A stretch of DNA of 64,000 nucleotides. Origin: Amaurobius ferox (lineage: Eukaryota; Arthropoda; Arachnida; Araneae; Amaurobiidae). The notes under the pieces are model-generated. The model worked only from the letters and a program-made list of their open reading frames with translations, was not told the origin of the DNA and made no database searches. Shown here piece after piece: positions 1 through 13,113 of this stretch. Both the position numbers and the translations under genes were made by a program. The stretch covers positions 140,547,313 to 140,611,312 of the forward strand of contig OX578133.1 of assembly GCA_951213105.1 (NCBI GenBank), in the 5' to 3' direction. Positions within the stretch are counted from its first letter, which is position 1. Each line of letters opens with the position of its first letter.

Positions 1-943
1 CAAATTATATTTAAAACATATGTACAATGATTATAGTTTATGTTGGTTTGCTAGCATCTGTTTTCATTTTATAGTTTGTTCAGTAGATGTACTATCTGGA
101 CATTGCAATACATTGGCATCTGTAAAAAAAAAATCTAAGGTGGTAAACTGTCAGGGTATCTATAACCAATATAACAGATTTTGCTCTCAAATAATTGCAA
201 TGTAGGCAGATCCTAAATATAAAAATTCCTTACATGAAATCTCACTATATCTATGGCAATTGCTAGATGCATTTTGCAGCTATAAACATAATGCTAATGC
301 TATAATTAAAATATAGTAATTTTTCAAAAATTGGTGAACTAAAGGTGTGTTTAAATTAGTAATCTGGCTATTGATTGCTATGGTACATCTATCCAGTTAA
401 TCAGCATTACATTCAAATCTCTCTGATGCACTTAATCAGGAAATTTATTAAATTATTTGCAAATTTTATTTTCATTGGATCATTCAAAAAATCATTGCTT
501 ATTTGAGGGATAGTACAGACTTTCACCAGAAAAAGTTGAACTTTGTAAGACATCAATTGCAGCAAGTTTGAATTTGCTCAAACATACTGTATACTTTAAG
601 CAAAAACTTAACATGTTAAATTAAACTGTAAAAAGATGAAAATTAATTTTAAAATTCAAATTATGAAATATTTAATGGAAACAACAAATTATAGATTCAA
701 TCATTACATTAAAAAATAAGATTGAAAAATTTTAAAAGGCTTTTCTAAAATCACTTAAATAAATATTCTGTAAAAATTTCCCCAGCACCTGGTACTAAAC
801 ACTAATTTACTAAGAAAGTAATATGTATAAAGTAACAAAATTAAATTTGATATTTCTCTTATTAATGTTCGTTTTTATCTTTTTATTAAGGTAAAATATT
901 GAGATGTCTAAACAAAAATTTATTTTGCACTTAATTTAAAATG

Positions 944-1019
<76 letters not shown>

Positions 1020-1955
1020 ACACAAAATTAAACTGATAAAAATAAAATATATAGTGCATAAAGTCCAGAACAATATCTGCAGATACAACATTAAACCGAG
1101 AGTCATATAATAATGTGCATCGAACCTTTACTAGTTAATAGTTAGTCCTATAACTAAAACTTCATACAATTTTTTACAGCCAATTTTGAATGTTAGACAA
1201 CTAGGATTTTTCTCAAAAAACTTTTAAATGAATTAAGAACAATTTGTAATTTTAACTTTCTTTGCAGAAAGTCCATATAAAAGGTTAAATGTACTTTTTT
1301 TACTAAATTATGGCACATGATCAAAACTGTTGTAATATGAAAGTCTATATTATTAAGCATTTTTTAAAGTGGAACTATGAGTCTGCGACAAGAGATAATT
1401 TAAACATGCAGCCTTTAAAAAAAAAAACATCAGCTATCCATGTATAATAGAAAGTGGGCAGGAAGGGAACATAGATATACTAAAAATGACCGTCAGCTAC
1501 CAGTCATCAATTATTATTTCCATAATTTCTCCAAATTGGTTAAAAACATTGCCAATTCTAAAAGCTACTTATTTGGTGATTAATACATTTAATTACCCCA
1601 ATGGCCAGGCACTTGATGTCTAATCATTTGCATATGCAGCAGCTGAAGCATGAACCATTTTGCTGCTATACGACATTGTACCACAGGGGGCAAAACACAT
1701 TACACTCTTTTCTGACATTACAACATCCATGCCTGCAGATTAACAGATTAACCACCTATAGGCACAGACCCAAAGGTTTACAGTAAATACAGCCTATGGT
1801 GGAGGAATATCTGCCAAAACCAGAAATCAAAACTTAATGCCAAGATAAAAATGATAAACAATTATATACAATATGTTTGTCCATACTAGATACAGATAAT
1901 ATTTGACAAATATTTCATATCCATAAACACTTATGTTCAGAACTGTTTTAAATAA
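1..1955. other. AT-rich non-coding stretch
   Basis: No gene or recognisable transposon is seen. ORFs in this stretch are short and lack family motifs. The only structured features are the (TA)n tract at 945-1016 and short homopolymer runs. It lies far downstream of KAT8. Confidence 0.5.
945..1016. repeat. (TA)n microsatellite
   Basis: About 36 uninterrupted TA dinucleotides. It is one of several long TA tracts in the window; others are at 2198-2230, 11121-11155, 20069-20114, 21553-21602, about 32264-32341 and 33929-33977. Confidence 0.97.
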
Positions 1956-1964
1956 GAGTATCCA

Positions 1965-2055
1965 TGCCTGCAGGTGGGATTTGATACGAACTTATGATAC
2001 AGGTAGTCGACATGAGGAAATGCTTGCCTCAGACCTCTCGGCTACCAAGGTGACC
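1965..2055 (-). mobile_element. tRNA-derived SINE head fragment
   Basis: Read on the minus strand, it has an A-box-like TGGTAGCCGAGAGGTC followed about 45 bases later by a degenerate B box (AGTTCGTATCAAATCC). That spacing and order match the pol III promoter of a tRNA-derived SINE. It is not a tRNA gene, because the acceptor stem and anticodon arm do not fold. No SINE body is recognised beside it. Confidence 0.45.
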
Positions 2056-2194
2056 GGTGATTAATATTATTAATATTAAACACTTTAAATTCTATTTGTA
2101 TCTACTTAAAAAGTATTAATGGTAGACCTGAAAGTTCAAATTTTACTTAGCCAGTGGCCGGTAGGCAGTTTTAGTTAAGTGGCCACACTCATGG

Positions 2195-2197
<3 letters not shown>

Positions 2198-2232
<35 letters not shown>

Positions 2233-3494
2233 CTACATTGATGATGCTTTTCTTTGTTTTCACACTGCACATGATTCTTTACCCACACTTACTATTTATT
2301 CATCCAATCTTGAGTTAATACCTTATGAATCCCACCCTTCCAAATCTGTAAATTATCTTGATATCACCATTTATATACAAAGTAACTCATTCAATACTAC
2401 TATTTATGATAAGAGACATCAATTTAAATTTAATGTAAAATTCTTCCCTCATTATTCTTTTTGCCTTAGTAACCAAGTTTTTAAAAATCTAATAATTAGC
2501 TATTTGCTCCGCATCAAACGCCTGGATAGTAATAAGTGTACACTATCACATATTAATTGTCTCAAAAGTCTATGCTATATGTACAATTTTCCCACCTTAT
2601 TTGCAGATCGCAGTATAAGTACGATACTAAATAGTAGTGGAAACACCATAAAATAAACACTGCCCCGGTGGGCAAAAATAAAAATGTGCAAATATTACAA
2701 AAACAATAATTTCAATTACACAAAAAACGTGCAAAATTAAAAAAAAACTGCCTCGACGGGTAAAGAAAGAAGTTTAAAACACTAATAAAACTGTTAAGGT
2801 GGATATCTAAAAAGCAAATAAAACAAAAACAAGCTACGGCTCCAAAAAACAGTGTTATCCATACTTTAAATGTTTTCGATCGTAGAGGTCACTTCTTGGT
2901 TAGTTTCTGAACTCTTAGGTTTATCTCACCAAAAATATGTACAACTACTTCTACAGTCTCTGGTCTGGTTCATTCCATCGCGGTATTTCGCGTGGAAAGC
3001 ATTCAAGCTGGATCCCGTGGTAGACTCCTATAAAGATTATTCACGCTGGTGGCCATCAGACTTGTGAGTTGCCCTTTTTTGCATGTTTGAGCATTTGTGT
3101 GCTATATTTTTCATGATTATGTGGTATTTTATGTTTTTATGTTGAATTTTGTCCTCTTTGGTCTTTTTTCTCTGAATCTCGTTTATTCTGCTGTTGGGCA
3201 CAGATTGCCTAAAATTTTAACCACATGTTTTTATGCAATTATAGAAACAATGGATTTTAGTATGTCTGTCTAGAATGTGCCTCTGAGGACGTTTCTGACA
3301 GATATACTATTCATTGATTTATTTTCTTTGTCCCAGCCTTTCTGTGCGCTACTTTTCCAGCCCTTCCTCGTTACTTTTTACTTTCTGTTATTAAATACTC
3401 GTTATTATATTGTCCGCGGTTTGATACTGTGTTTACTGATTTGCACTTCTGCACTTTCATTTTTATTATTTTAATTTATATATATATATATATA
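2198..3494 (+). mobile_element. Penelope-like YIDD retroelement fragment bounded by (TA)n
   Basis: The segment starts at a (TA)n tract (2198-2230), runs directly into reverse-transcriptase coding sequence (2231-2656), continues through about 800 bp of non-coding 3' sequence and ends at another (TA)n tract (about 3476-3494). The same architecture is found on the minus strand at 32264-33977, which suggests one family that is recovered with TA repeats at both ends. It is 5'-truncated, because the reading frame begins at the YIDD motif. Confidence 0.6.
2231..2656 (+). pseudogene. Reverse transcriptase C-terminal fragment (YIDD motif)
   Basis: An open frame of 141 codons without an ATG starts RYIDDAFLCF and ends ...STILNSSGNTIK before TAA. 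The catalytic YIDD box is followed by NYLDITIYIQ, then TTIYDKRHQFKFNVK and SYLLRIKRL. This is the order of palm and thumb motifs seen in the longer RT at 32961-33928 (YIDDLIIIG, FLDVSLTI, FKIYDKTETYNFKVN, LLRIKML). The upstream RT motifs are missing, so it cannot be active. A Penelope-type RT is the best fit. A GIY-YIG endonuclease is not present downstream. Confidence 0.7.
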
Positions 3495-3594
3495 TGAGTT
3501 AAAAAAGTGGCAGGTTGCTGTTACCTGAAAAAGGGCATTTAAAATAATTGTAGGTCTAAGTTACAGAGCACCAATAAATGGGATTTTCTGCTAT

Positions 3595-3640
3595 GAACAA
3601 ATTCATCGCTGAGAATTTCGCTATGAACAAATTCATCGCT
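3595..3640 (+). repeat. Short direct duplication
   Basis: The 20-bp word GCTATGAACAAATTCATCGC occurs twice, 29 bp apart, with the intervening bases different. No function is visible. Confidence 0.7.
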
Positions 3641-4255
3641 ATTAATACATTAAATGTGTTTATAGTTTTAAGTAGTTGTGTGTTCATTAACAATTGCATT
3701 ATTGAATTTATATAATTGCAGAAGTTATAGAATTTAAAAAGAAGAATATTAAATTTTCTAATATTTTCTCATTATTCAACAAGGTTTTAATGATCTGTTT
3801 GTTGTCATATATTAATAATAAGGATCCTTCTGATGCTATATATATATACTAGGGATGTCATGACACCAAAAAAGAACTGATACCAAATGACCAATACTAT
3901 CAAATTACCAAAAAACCGATGTGATCCAATACAGATACTGAAAAATCAAAACTTTTCTATCTATTGTACTCCTAAGGAGACACATTTGTGCATTGATAGT
4001 TATATCTGTACTGGTAAATTGTAGTAACCTTCATTTAATAATCTTCTCTGCATTTTTGATGGAAGGCATTTGTAGTGGGAAACATTCCCGATAACCTTTC
4101 AGAAATTATTGCTGAGGAGGCAAAAAATAGAAAAGAAAGACTTTGTATGTCAACTAATGAATAAACAGAGAGTGAACTTGACACAAGTAGGGGCAAAAGG
4201 ATGCTTTGCATACAAACTGGGGATGCTTGTGGTCCTGGGCCACATAAACAGTTTA

Positions 4256-6313
4256 TAACAAGAAAGATCAATCATGCATAAGCATTGATTATGAAACACT
4301 TTCCAACTGAAATGTAATTTCATTTAAAAATTTCTAAAATGTGATTCATTCAGTGGTAATATCTTTTACATTATCACAGAACTACAGTAATTTATTATAC
4401 TTAAATATTTAAAACTGTATCGAAATATAAATCATCTGATTCTTTATGCAAAATCAATGAATATTTCATTCATATAACTTGTATTCCAGACTCCAGAGCT
4501 AAATAATTTTGTGTGAAAAAAATTCAGCAATTCTTATGTAATTCATCTTACAATCGCTTGAGATATTTGCATTCTGCATATGTTAAAATTAGGCTTCCTT
4601 GAAGAAATAATAAAAGTTTAGGGATCATTTAAAATCACAACTATTGTAATTGCATAGGCACGGAATTTAGATACACAGATAATACACAGATAATATATAT
4701 GTGCATGTGTATGTACTCAAAGTATTGGAATCGTGCCGAAGATCGGAACTCGAATTTTCAAAGGATCTACACGTTTTGGGACTTCTAGAACACGAAAAAA
4801 CTACTTTTAGGAAGACGTCTGTGTGTGTAAGGGTGTATCTGTGTATGTTTCTGTGTGTCTGTGTGGATATTACATCCACTCTAATTGAAAAACTAATGGA
4901 CCGAATTTCATACAATTTGGTAGGTATGTTTTTTGTGGGAAATCCTGATGTTCATTAGATTATAGTACGATTCGTAATAAAAGAATCTGCCTTCTTTGCG
5001 AAATGGCCGCAGAAATTGCCTTTATCCACTCTAGCTAAAAACTAATAAACCAAATTTAACAAAATTTAGAGTATAATATTTCAATAACCTACAAGTGATT
5101 TATATACCAAATTTAACAAAATTTTGTATATAAATCATTTGTAGGTTATTCTACTACGATTCGGAAAAAAGGAACGGGCTATTTTTGCGAAATGGCCAGC
5201 AAAAATCGTTATATATAAAAATAAAAGACTACGTGTGCTCAATTATATCAATTAAATTCCTATTTTATATGTGATTTTTGACAACAAAAAGAATAAGACT
5301 AACCCCATTACTCTAGGACTAGCCGTTCTTGAGATATTCTAGTTTTTTCGCGTTTACGCTACGCCACTTTTGACAATAAGTCCAGCTATCAAATGAGAAC
5401 CAAATTTAAGTTTAACGTGTAAATTCAATGTCATTTAAAATACTTATGTTGTGCAGATAAACTCAAATTATCATTGAATAAATAAAGAGAACGAATATGA
5501 GTCTGCAGAGAAAGACATGTGCTGTCCACATCAGAATTTTTAACAATATTACACCAATGATTTATAGAAGTGAACGGGGATTATTTTCAGGCCATTTCGA
5601 AAAAAATGTATAATCTATATTTAAAGATCCATCAAATTTTTGTCGAATAAAATGTTCAACAAATTTAAGCTGTGTACCAAATTTTAACTCTCTAGGACGT
5701 AGGAAAGTGCATTTAAAATGCCATCAATTAAATTTATCATGAAGAGTTATATAAAATTTAAAAAAAATGAAAAATTGTTATCTACCAAATTTATCTTAAA
5801 ATATGAAGCCACTCCCATATGCAAAACGTTTAAACAAATGGCGAGATATTTATTATATAATATCTCTCTCTTTTCTTTCTGGAAGATATCCCAAAGTCAG
5901 AATTTAATTGAATTTGTTTTTTTCCCTATATTAAATAATTTTTTTAATTAAAAAACTACTTAACATATTTTACTGAATTTTTTTTTATATATTCTATGGG
6001 ATAATGTGAATATTTCCTAAAAATTTCGAAGCAATTGGTGAATTTTAAATTTACTTAAAAAATGTTTGAAAAATTAGGTCCCATAGGGTTCAATGTATTT
6101 CATTTTTTCAACCCGGGTTCAATAAAAAACTAATTGGGTGATATTATTTATTTATATTCCCATAGGTCCTACAGACCGTCTGAACAACATACTAAAATTT
6201 CATTTTGATAAACTCATTTTTACGGCAGTTATCGTGCTAACGGACAGACAGACAGACAGACAGACAGAATGAACAAAGTCATAAACACTTTTCAACTTTG
6301 TTGTAAAGTGTTA
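4256..6313 (+). mobile_element. Unclassified TAACA-ended interspersed repeat, copy 1 (with extra insert)
   Basis: It begins TAACAAGAAAGATCAATCAT and ends GTTGTAAAGTGTTA, with the imperfect terminal inverted repeat TAACA. Copies 2 (13647-14955) and 3 (40444-41751, reversed) are about 1.31 kb. Here the middle (roughly 4680-5940) is replaced or extended by other repeat DNA, including a segment (about 4860-5200) with a twice-repeated 'accaaatttaacaaaatttt' theme. Conserved parts include the CAACCCGGGTTCAAT segment near 6110 and a (GACA)n tract before the right end. No transposase is encoded. Confidence 0.7.
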
Positions 6314-7960
6314 AAAAAGGCTAATACCTCTTATAAAATAACGGTTAGTAAGGACATGTTTACTGTATAGGGGGCCGAAATTTTTTTCGGTGGCACTGAT
6401 TGAGAGCCTGTGTCTCCAATCCAACCCCAATAAAAAGCTTTAATTTATGCAATTACCTAAACATATTGCAGCTGACCAAGCAGTATGCTATACTATTTAA
6501 AAAATCAGAAGTATTTGTATGTAAGGAATTTTTTTAAGGAAAAGAACTACTGTTCCAGTGTGGATAAGAACTACTAACCACCTATGTACAAAATTACCAC
6601 TTTCCCAGCCGACTTTTGGATAATTTGAGCTAGCCAGGAATCATACTCATACCAGTATCTCTAGAGGTGGGGGAGACTTGCACACCCTGAGGAAGACTAA
6701 TGGCGTCACTACAAAAACTGCATTGCAGCTAATTTTCACTACAATAATTGAAACTCTTGAGTTTTGTGATCATTGGGCCATAAATAACCCCTTTGATGCA
6801 TGAATGTGTCAAATTTTATCCCATGCTGCCATGTTAAGAAAATGTAAAAGTTTGAATAAATTTTGAAATTCAAAATTTATTTAAATTTTAAAATATTTTA
6901 TCCAATTCTAGGTTTTTTGTTAACAAAGCCAAATATAGAGTTTCATGAAAATCCATTAATATTTGTGGTACCTATCGTGTACATAAGAAATCAATGACAG
7001 ACAGATATCACATTAAAAATAATCAAAACATGTTCAATTGGTCCTAAAACATATATTTAAAATTTCGAAATTGAAAAATTTCATGAAAATAACTTTCTCT
7101 ATATTATATTCTTTTGTATAAGAAAATAAACATAGGTGGAAAATACGTTTTATATGAGGTAAACAAATATAATAACCACAGACATGACCTCCTTTATCCC
7201 ATTATTACCATAAACACGAAATGAAATCGCTAACCACAGCCATCATAATTACCAACTCTGGCTCTGTTTTGACTTACTGCTGACTCAACATAAACATTTG
7301 GTGAAAACCCAGTTTACACAAATGAGGAATGTAAAGGAATCCCAGTTTGAATAATTATATTTGGAAATATTGCTTTTAGAGTAAAAATTCTTAAAGAGTT
7401 CAAATTTTCAGAACTTTTAGCCAAATTGACATCAAACAAAGAATAATTGATCAAAATTTCTATAAAGAAAAAGAAACTTGCAATTTATCAGGCAGATAAG
7501 GGAGCGCACCAGCAGTAATCTTTCCATTTCTCTTTCTACTTTATTTTGTTTTTTCAGGACAGGTTATAGAATATAGATGTTTTGCATTTTTTCTTTTCTA
7601 TTTTTGACTTAATGTAAAACTTATTTTATGGGAAAAGATGCAATTAAAGAAATAAAGGAAATAGTAGTATAACGAGGCTGAATATTGAACTCTATTTTAA
7701 CTTCCGTATAACAGTGGTTATTCATATCCAATGAAATAGTGAGATTTAATCAAATATGAACCAGATATGGAGAATAAAGTCGACACCCCAACCCTCTTAT
7801 GGATTAATATCAGATTTTTGGAATTTTCTAGTCAGTTACACCACTTAAGCCATCCGTGTATCAAATTGTGAATCTCTGCCCCTTCTAGAAATGGATAAAT
7901 ATCTCTGGACATGCATGAAAAATTGCCCTTGTATATAGTTTTAGAAATCACCTTCAGCCT
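6314..7960. other. Non-coding stretch with old dispersed repeats
   Basis: No gene is seen. The part at about 7255-7450 is related to 9930-10120: both share gactcaacataaaca, tttagagcaaaaat-type words and cagaactttt in the same order. It is therefore an old dispersed repeat of unknown class. Confidence 0.4.
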
Positions 7961-7963
7961 TCT

Positions 7964-8212
7964 TATATAATAAAGGAAGATGTTTGTGTGTGTGTGCAGT
8001 CTGTAGTGGGAAATCTAAGTATGATATGGTCATGCAATTTAGTACACGGATACTGCAAGATCCAGGAATGTGCACCTTGGTGTTATGATAAGGATTCAAA
8101 TGTCACCCAATTAGCAGAATGTCACTCAATATGGTGGTCTGTCTTCAAGTGGAAATACCAAGTACAATATCGATACTACATATCTGACCAGGAATGGTTT
8201 TGTTTTGTTTAA
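7964..8212 (+). repeat. Unclassified interspersed repeat (ATAATAAAGGAAGATG family)
   Basis: It starts TATATAATAAAGGAAGATGT and continues through a GT-rich run and a segment like ctaagta...aatttagtacacgg. Related copies are at 12527-12588 continuing at 17559-17640 (split by a hAT-like element) and reversed near 19900-20010. Related heads occur near 36180. The 74-codon ORF across this copy has no family match and is unlikely to be real. Confidence 0.5.
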
Positions 8213-8819
8213 GTTCCTTATAGCTTGCTTGTAGTCAATTCAGTTTTAAAATGGAATTTCATTTATGTATCAAGAGTTAAAAATCTTAATACCATTCTAA
8301 AGATAAATAAATAACAGAAGGATAGAACCATTGACCATAAATACTTGAACATAGTGCCGAATGATTTTAGACTTTAGCGTTTCCCTTTCCTGCAGATACA
8401 CAAGATCCGACAGACTATCCCTGGCCTCCAATGTCTACCCTCTAAGCTAGTGAGGTACTTCTGCATTTTATCATCTTTCTGCACACCATTCTGTTTCAAA
8501 ACGAAAGGCAGTTAAAGAAAATCCATTTCCTCAATATTGAAGTACAAAAAGAAAGATAAAAATATCAGATCTATCGGTTTATCAGTTCTCAAATATTGGT
8601 TTATCATTGCTATAAGGAAAAAATACAGATATACTGGCATCGGACCACCCCTAATATATACATGTATGTATGTGTGTGTGTAATGACTCTTAGAAAAAAA
8701 TGAAAGTTTCATTATCGAACTAATCAAAGGAGAAAACAGCCTAATTTAAACAACCAAATAAATTCCAAAGTCTCCATAAAACCACCATATAACATTTTGA
8801 AAAACTAATTTAAAACAAG

Positions 8820-9290
8820 GTATGGCCTTAAGAGCAAAAGTCTAGCTGGTTAGTTGGTAGTTATTACATGTTACGTACATGAATTGCTTGTGCCCATGCA
8901 GCAGGCTAAAAGCAAATCCACTAATAAAAGGCAATTTATTTTGTGAATTCGCTATGCAGATTGCATGCTCTGCGAAACAGATTTATCTGTTAGCCTGGAA
9001 CCCATGTAGTGGGCAGGTATGCGATTGACAGCTATTTCAATGCTACACAGATTGTTTGTGCCTGAGCAGTCAGTATAGCATTATTACATGAAGTGGGATT
9101 GTCGTTATTGCATGCATCCTACAAGTATTGCATGCATTCACTAATAAAAGGCAACTTATTTTGTAAATCCACTACACGAATTCCATATGTTCTCACAGCA
9201 TGTATATCATTATTGCATAGTAAGGGGTTTATCATTATTATATACAACTTATGCAGATTGCATGCACCTATGCAGCAACCGTATTATTAT
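8820..9290. repeat. Degenerate tandem/satellite-like segment
   Basis: Words such as ctaataaaaggcaa (8921 and 9141, spaced 220 bp), gcagattgcatgc and attattgcat recur irregularly. It leads into the regular 63-bp repeat at 9290-9530. No coding signal is credible here. Confidence 0.45.
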
Positions 9291-9530
9291 CCGTGTTTCC
9301 AAGTAGCAGATAGCTACTCAATGAACTGCACCGTTAGTGGTGACTTGTACACGTAACAAAAGTGTGCAAATGACAGCTACTTCATGAACAGCACTGTTAG
9401 CTGTGACTTAAGTGCCTAGCAGAGGGGTGTGATCAACAGCTACTTCATGAACTGTGCCGTTATCTCTGAATTGCATGCATAGTGAAGGTGTGCAAATGAC
9501 AGCTACTGCAAGAAAGCTATTGCAAGTTAA
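9290..9530 (+). repeat. 63-bp minisatellite, about 3.7 copies
   Basis: The anchor AGCTACT occurs at 9312, 9375, 9438 and 9501, exactly 63 bp apart each time. It is followed by variants of cATGAACtgcaCCGTTA. Units have diverged by roughly a fifth, so the array is not recent. Confidence 0.85.
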
Positions 9531-9704
9531 GAGTTATTTCAAATATGACAGGGTTGATCACCGAAAGCGGTTATTAACAATAGATAAATAAGTTCTATAT
9601 TTTATCAAAGTTTGTGAAAAATCAAAGCTACTACAACACACTAATTCAGACACAAAAACCTAAACTATTAAAGTCTAAATGTGTATCAAAAGGCGTCCAT
9701 TTTG

Positions 9705-9748
9705 CTACTCATGTCTTCGGACGAGTCGGTCGTTCTGGGCTTTCGACA
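9705..9748 (+). mobile_element. Mini-SINE hairpin module (plus orientation, truncated)
   Basis: It contains GTCTTCGGACGAGTCGGTCG and ends CTGGGCTTTCGAC. This matches the 3' half of the mini-SINE modules in the array at 44232-44982 (there ...cttcggacgagtcggtcagcctgggcttttgac on the minus strand). No clear target-site duplication is seen. Confidence 0.55.
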
Positions 9749-10227
9749 CTCTTAGGCTAAATAAAAATGTAAAACAAATACTTTAAAACCCTCATAGTGG
9801 TCACTACAATAATGTTATAAAAGAAGATAAACCTAGAGAACAATATTGGAGATTAAAGGTGCTTCACATTTGGTACATTGCTACACTATGACACTCGGAG
9901 ACCCAATTTCACTTTCCCTGCTTGTCATCATATGTTTTATTTTGACTGACTCAACATAAACAGATATATGTTCTGGCAAATGGCAGGGAATAAAGAACCT
10001 TAGTTCAGAAAGTTTTATTTTTAAATATTGGTTTTAGAGCAAAAATGCTTGCAGAGAATCTTCAGAACTTTTTACCCCAAATACATACCAAAGATGGAAT
10101 AATTTAACAAAATTTTAAGTTGGTTTTAAATTCCTTCCATTTCAGGTCTCTCTTTCCCTTTTTTTTAATGGGGAGTATGGTGGCCGGTTAGTAGTTTTAC
10201 TTAATCGCCAAACTGCATTATTTAATG

Positions 10228-10367
10228 GACCTATGTTGTGTTGTTGTTGTTGAAACCCAGACCGTCCGACCTACCAGAAAGGACCTATGTTGTGTAGAAA
10301 ACCCAGACCACACGACCAACCCATAGGCTAATGGTAGCTTTCTGTGTGGCCGGGACCTATGTTGTGT
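10228..10367 (-). mobile_element. Two mini-SINE inserts sharing one target-site duplication
   Basis: The 14-bp word GACCTATGTTGTGT occurs three times: 10228-10241, 10282-10295 and 10354-10367. The two intervals are a 40-bp insert (10242-10281, a (GTT)n tail plus ACCCAGACCGTCCGACC core) and a 58-bp insert (10296-10353, ending GTGTGGCCGG). Both are in minus orientation and match the 3' end of the local SINE family. The pattern is two successive retroposition events at the same site. Confidence 0.8.
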
Positions 10368-10369
10368 AT

Positions 10370-11118
10370 CTATTTTCATTTTAATTCATCGTTATTATAC
10401 ACATTGAAAGAATTAAATTTTATACTATTTAAACAAAATTGAAAGTCTGAGAAATAACAGATCCTAAACCCTTTCATTTTGTTTTTACCAAAAGATAAAG
10501 TTTGTTAAAGCCTGCTTTAGCAAAGACAAGAAAGCACTTATGGAGCATGCACAAAGTCAATTTTTAAGATAAGGAAATATCAGATTTTCAAATGTGGAAA
10601 ATATAGAATTGAACTGAACTGTAAAAGCTTTTTGCTAAGAGAATTGAACTGTAAAAGCTTTTTGTAAAATAAAACTTGATTAAATGTTTCTTAAAATTAA
10701 ATTAAAATTCCAACATAAGAATAGAAACAAAAATGCAATATTAAATTAAGAAATACATTTCAGATCACAATGTCACATACCTAGATGACTAGCTATATTA
10801 TTTTAACTAACACATTTTTATAAAAAAAATTAATATTTCATAAATTTTGTTGCTTATGAATTATATTTAAGAATCATGTTGATAATTCTTTTAATCAAAT
10901 TTCATTAGATAAAAAATCCCTAATTTCACCCATTGTCAAAATTAATCTATTCCGTTTGATAGAAATAAGTTACCAACATAATTTTTTTTTATTAAATACA
11001 ATGCAGCAAAACAAAATATGACAACTGATGAGAATGTTTTGAATAAGAAATCCAAAGTCAGAGTTAATGAGTTAAAATTCTTTTAAATCAAAATCTTGGT
11101 AAAGGAATAAAAATTGGA

Positions 11119-11158
<40 letters not shown>

Positions 11159-12525
11159 CTTTTAAAATAATTATTACTATAATAAATATGTTATTAAACT
11201 GTTCCTTAATTTCCTAAAAAATAAGGGGATGGAGTTTTATTTCTAGGTCCTGGTTTAGAATGTATTGCGAACACAACTATTTTTTTTTTACATAATTAAG
11301 TTTCCAAGCATTTCATGAAATAAATTATTCATTTCATAACTTAAATTATAGATGTGCTTTGATATAAATTTAGTTTCCATTTGAACGGCTTTTGTGAATT
11401 AAACTGTATTTTACCTATTATAAGACCACAAAATACTTTGGATTTAGACACTGTACAATTTCTTAATACAAAAATATCTACATTACACTCAGGAATATGA
11501 CAAATGGCCTAGATATCAAATTGAACCTATGGTCTGTAGTAGACTATAGCAGTGTCTGCCCAATCGGTGGCTGGTTAAACCACATTTGAATTGCAATAGC
11601 AATTTTTTGGCCAACAATATACAAGAAATTGATTACATTATGATACTGAAGATAATAAACACTTTCTTTATATATTATTTCTTTCTTAAAATAATAAGTT
11701 GAACAGTGAGAAATGCAATATTGCATTTAATTGCCACTATATTCTGAATGTTTTCTGATATTAATTAAAGAATATCCAATGAATCAAAAGACATTGTAAA
11801 ACACAGAAAAAACTAAAAATTAAAACATATTTAGAATAGTGTAAATTGTGAAAATATTCCATTGTTATTCTATTATGTTCACAATTTACAGTATATATAT
11901 ATTCTAACCAAGTTAAAAATCCTTTTCGTTCTTAATTGTCTCATGCCTATCATGACCTTAGTAATTTCTATCCCATGCCATTAATATTATCACAGAATAA
12001 ATGGATTCCTGCTTTTCATTGACACTGGCAATTTTGGCTACTAATCCTGATCACAAAGAAAGCTTTTTCATCCCAATTTATTCAGTTGATGCAAATTCTC
12101 AACCTAAAATGACTATTTTCATAAACTTTACAACTAAATTATACTTATCACATTAAAGTCTCATCTTAAAAAATTCTCATGTCACTTTATTCCTTTATGT
12201 AGAAACCTCAATGATTGCATGTCTCCCATGGAGAAAATGCTGTATCATCATTTAAAAATGCTGTATCATTAATCAAACATTCTAGATTACTATAAACCCC
12301 CTTCCTCTAAAATAAAGGTGTAACCTTTGCATATGAATGTCAGACTCATTTTACATCTTGACGGAGATGGTTCATTGAGGCAGATCTTTTTATTGTAATT
12401 ACTTATGTAGTCAGATGGATTAATACAGAATAAATCATATTGAATAGGAAATAACTGCTTGCTTCTAATTTCTTGCAGTATGGTAACAAAGATCACATGT
12501 ATGTATGTAAGTGTGTGTGTGTATT
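10370..12525. other. AT-rich non-coding stretch
   Basis: No gene is seen. It contains a short direct duplication near 10605-10665 (gaattgaactgtaaaagctttttg twice) and a (TA)n tract at 11121-11155. Predicted ORFs here are under 70 codons and featureless. Confidence 0.5.
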
Positions 12526-13113
12526 ACATAATAAAGGAAGAAGTCTATGTTTTTGTTAATCTGCAGTAGGAATTCTAAGCATCGTACCCATAGGCGCCGA
12601 CTTTTCAAAATCTCAGGGGGGGGGGGGGGGGGCACGATCCGATAAAGTTATATAAAAGATTCACAAAGATGATAAAGATATAACAACTTACAAGGCCGCC
12701 TTGAAGAAAGCAAGCATATGTCAGTTAGGTGACTACAATTAGTTCGAGGTCATTTTAAGCCCCTTCTTCAGACCAAAAGAATAGTATGCGCCCTTAACAA
12801 CCACCAAGAATGAACTGCCCAAAGAACGGCAGTAGTGGTTGTTAACCCTTTCGGGACGGCGGCATTACGAAACCGCCGTGGCCCAAAGGACGTAGCGCTT
12901 TGACGTAGCGCTTGTTTGACGGAGTGCTTTGTTTGCGAACTTTTCCCAAAAGACAGCTAATTTTTTGCGCTAAGCCTAACTCTAAAAAAAAATTCACTAA
13001 AAATCACCAGTTCAACACAGCATTCTACTTTTTTCAGGAAGAAAGGAAATACTTATTTTCTATTTGATGTATATTTTTTATATAAATTTTCTTTTATCCA
13101 AATATTAAAAATT

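Noticed and set aside
9290..9530. CRISPR-like array
   Set aside because: Repeats are 63 bp, diverged and contiguous without unique spacers, in a eukaryotic genome; it is a minisatellite.
11026..11052. Possible hammerhead core (CTGATGA...GAAA)
   Set aside because: No pairable stem II or flanking stem I; chance match in AT-rich DNA.
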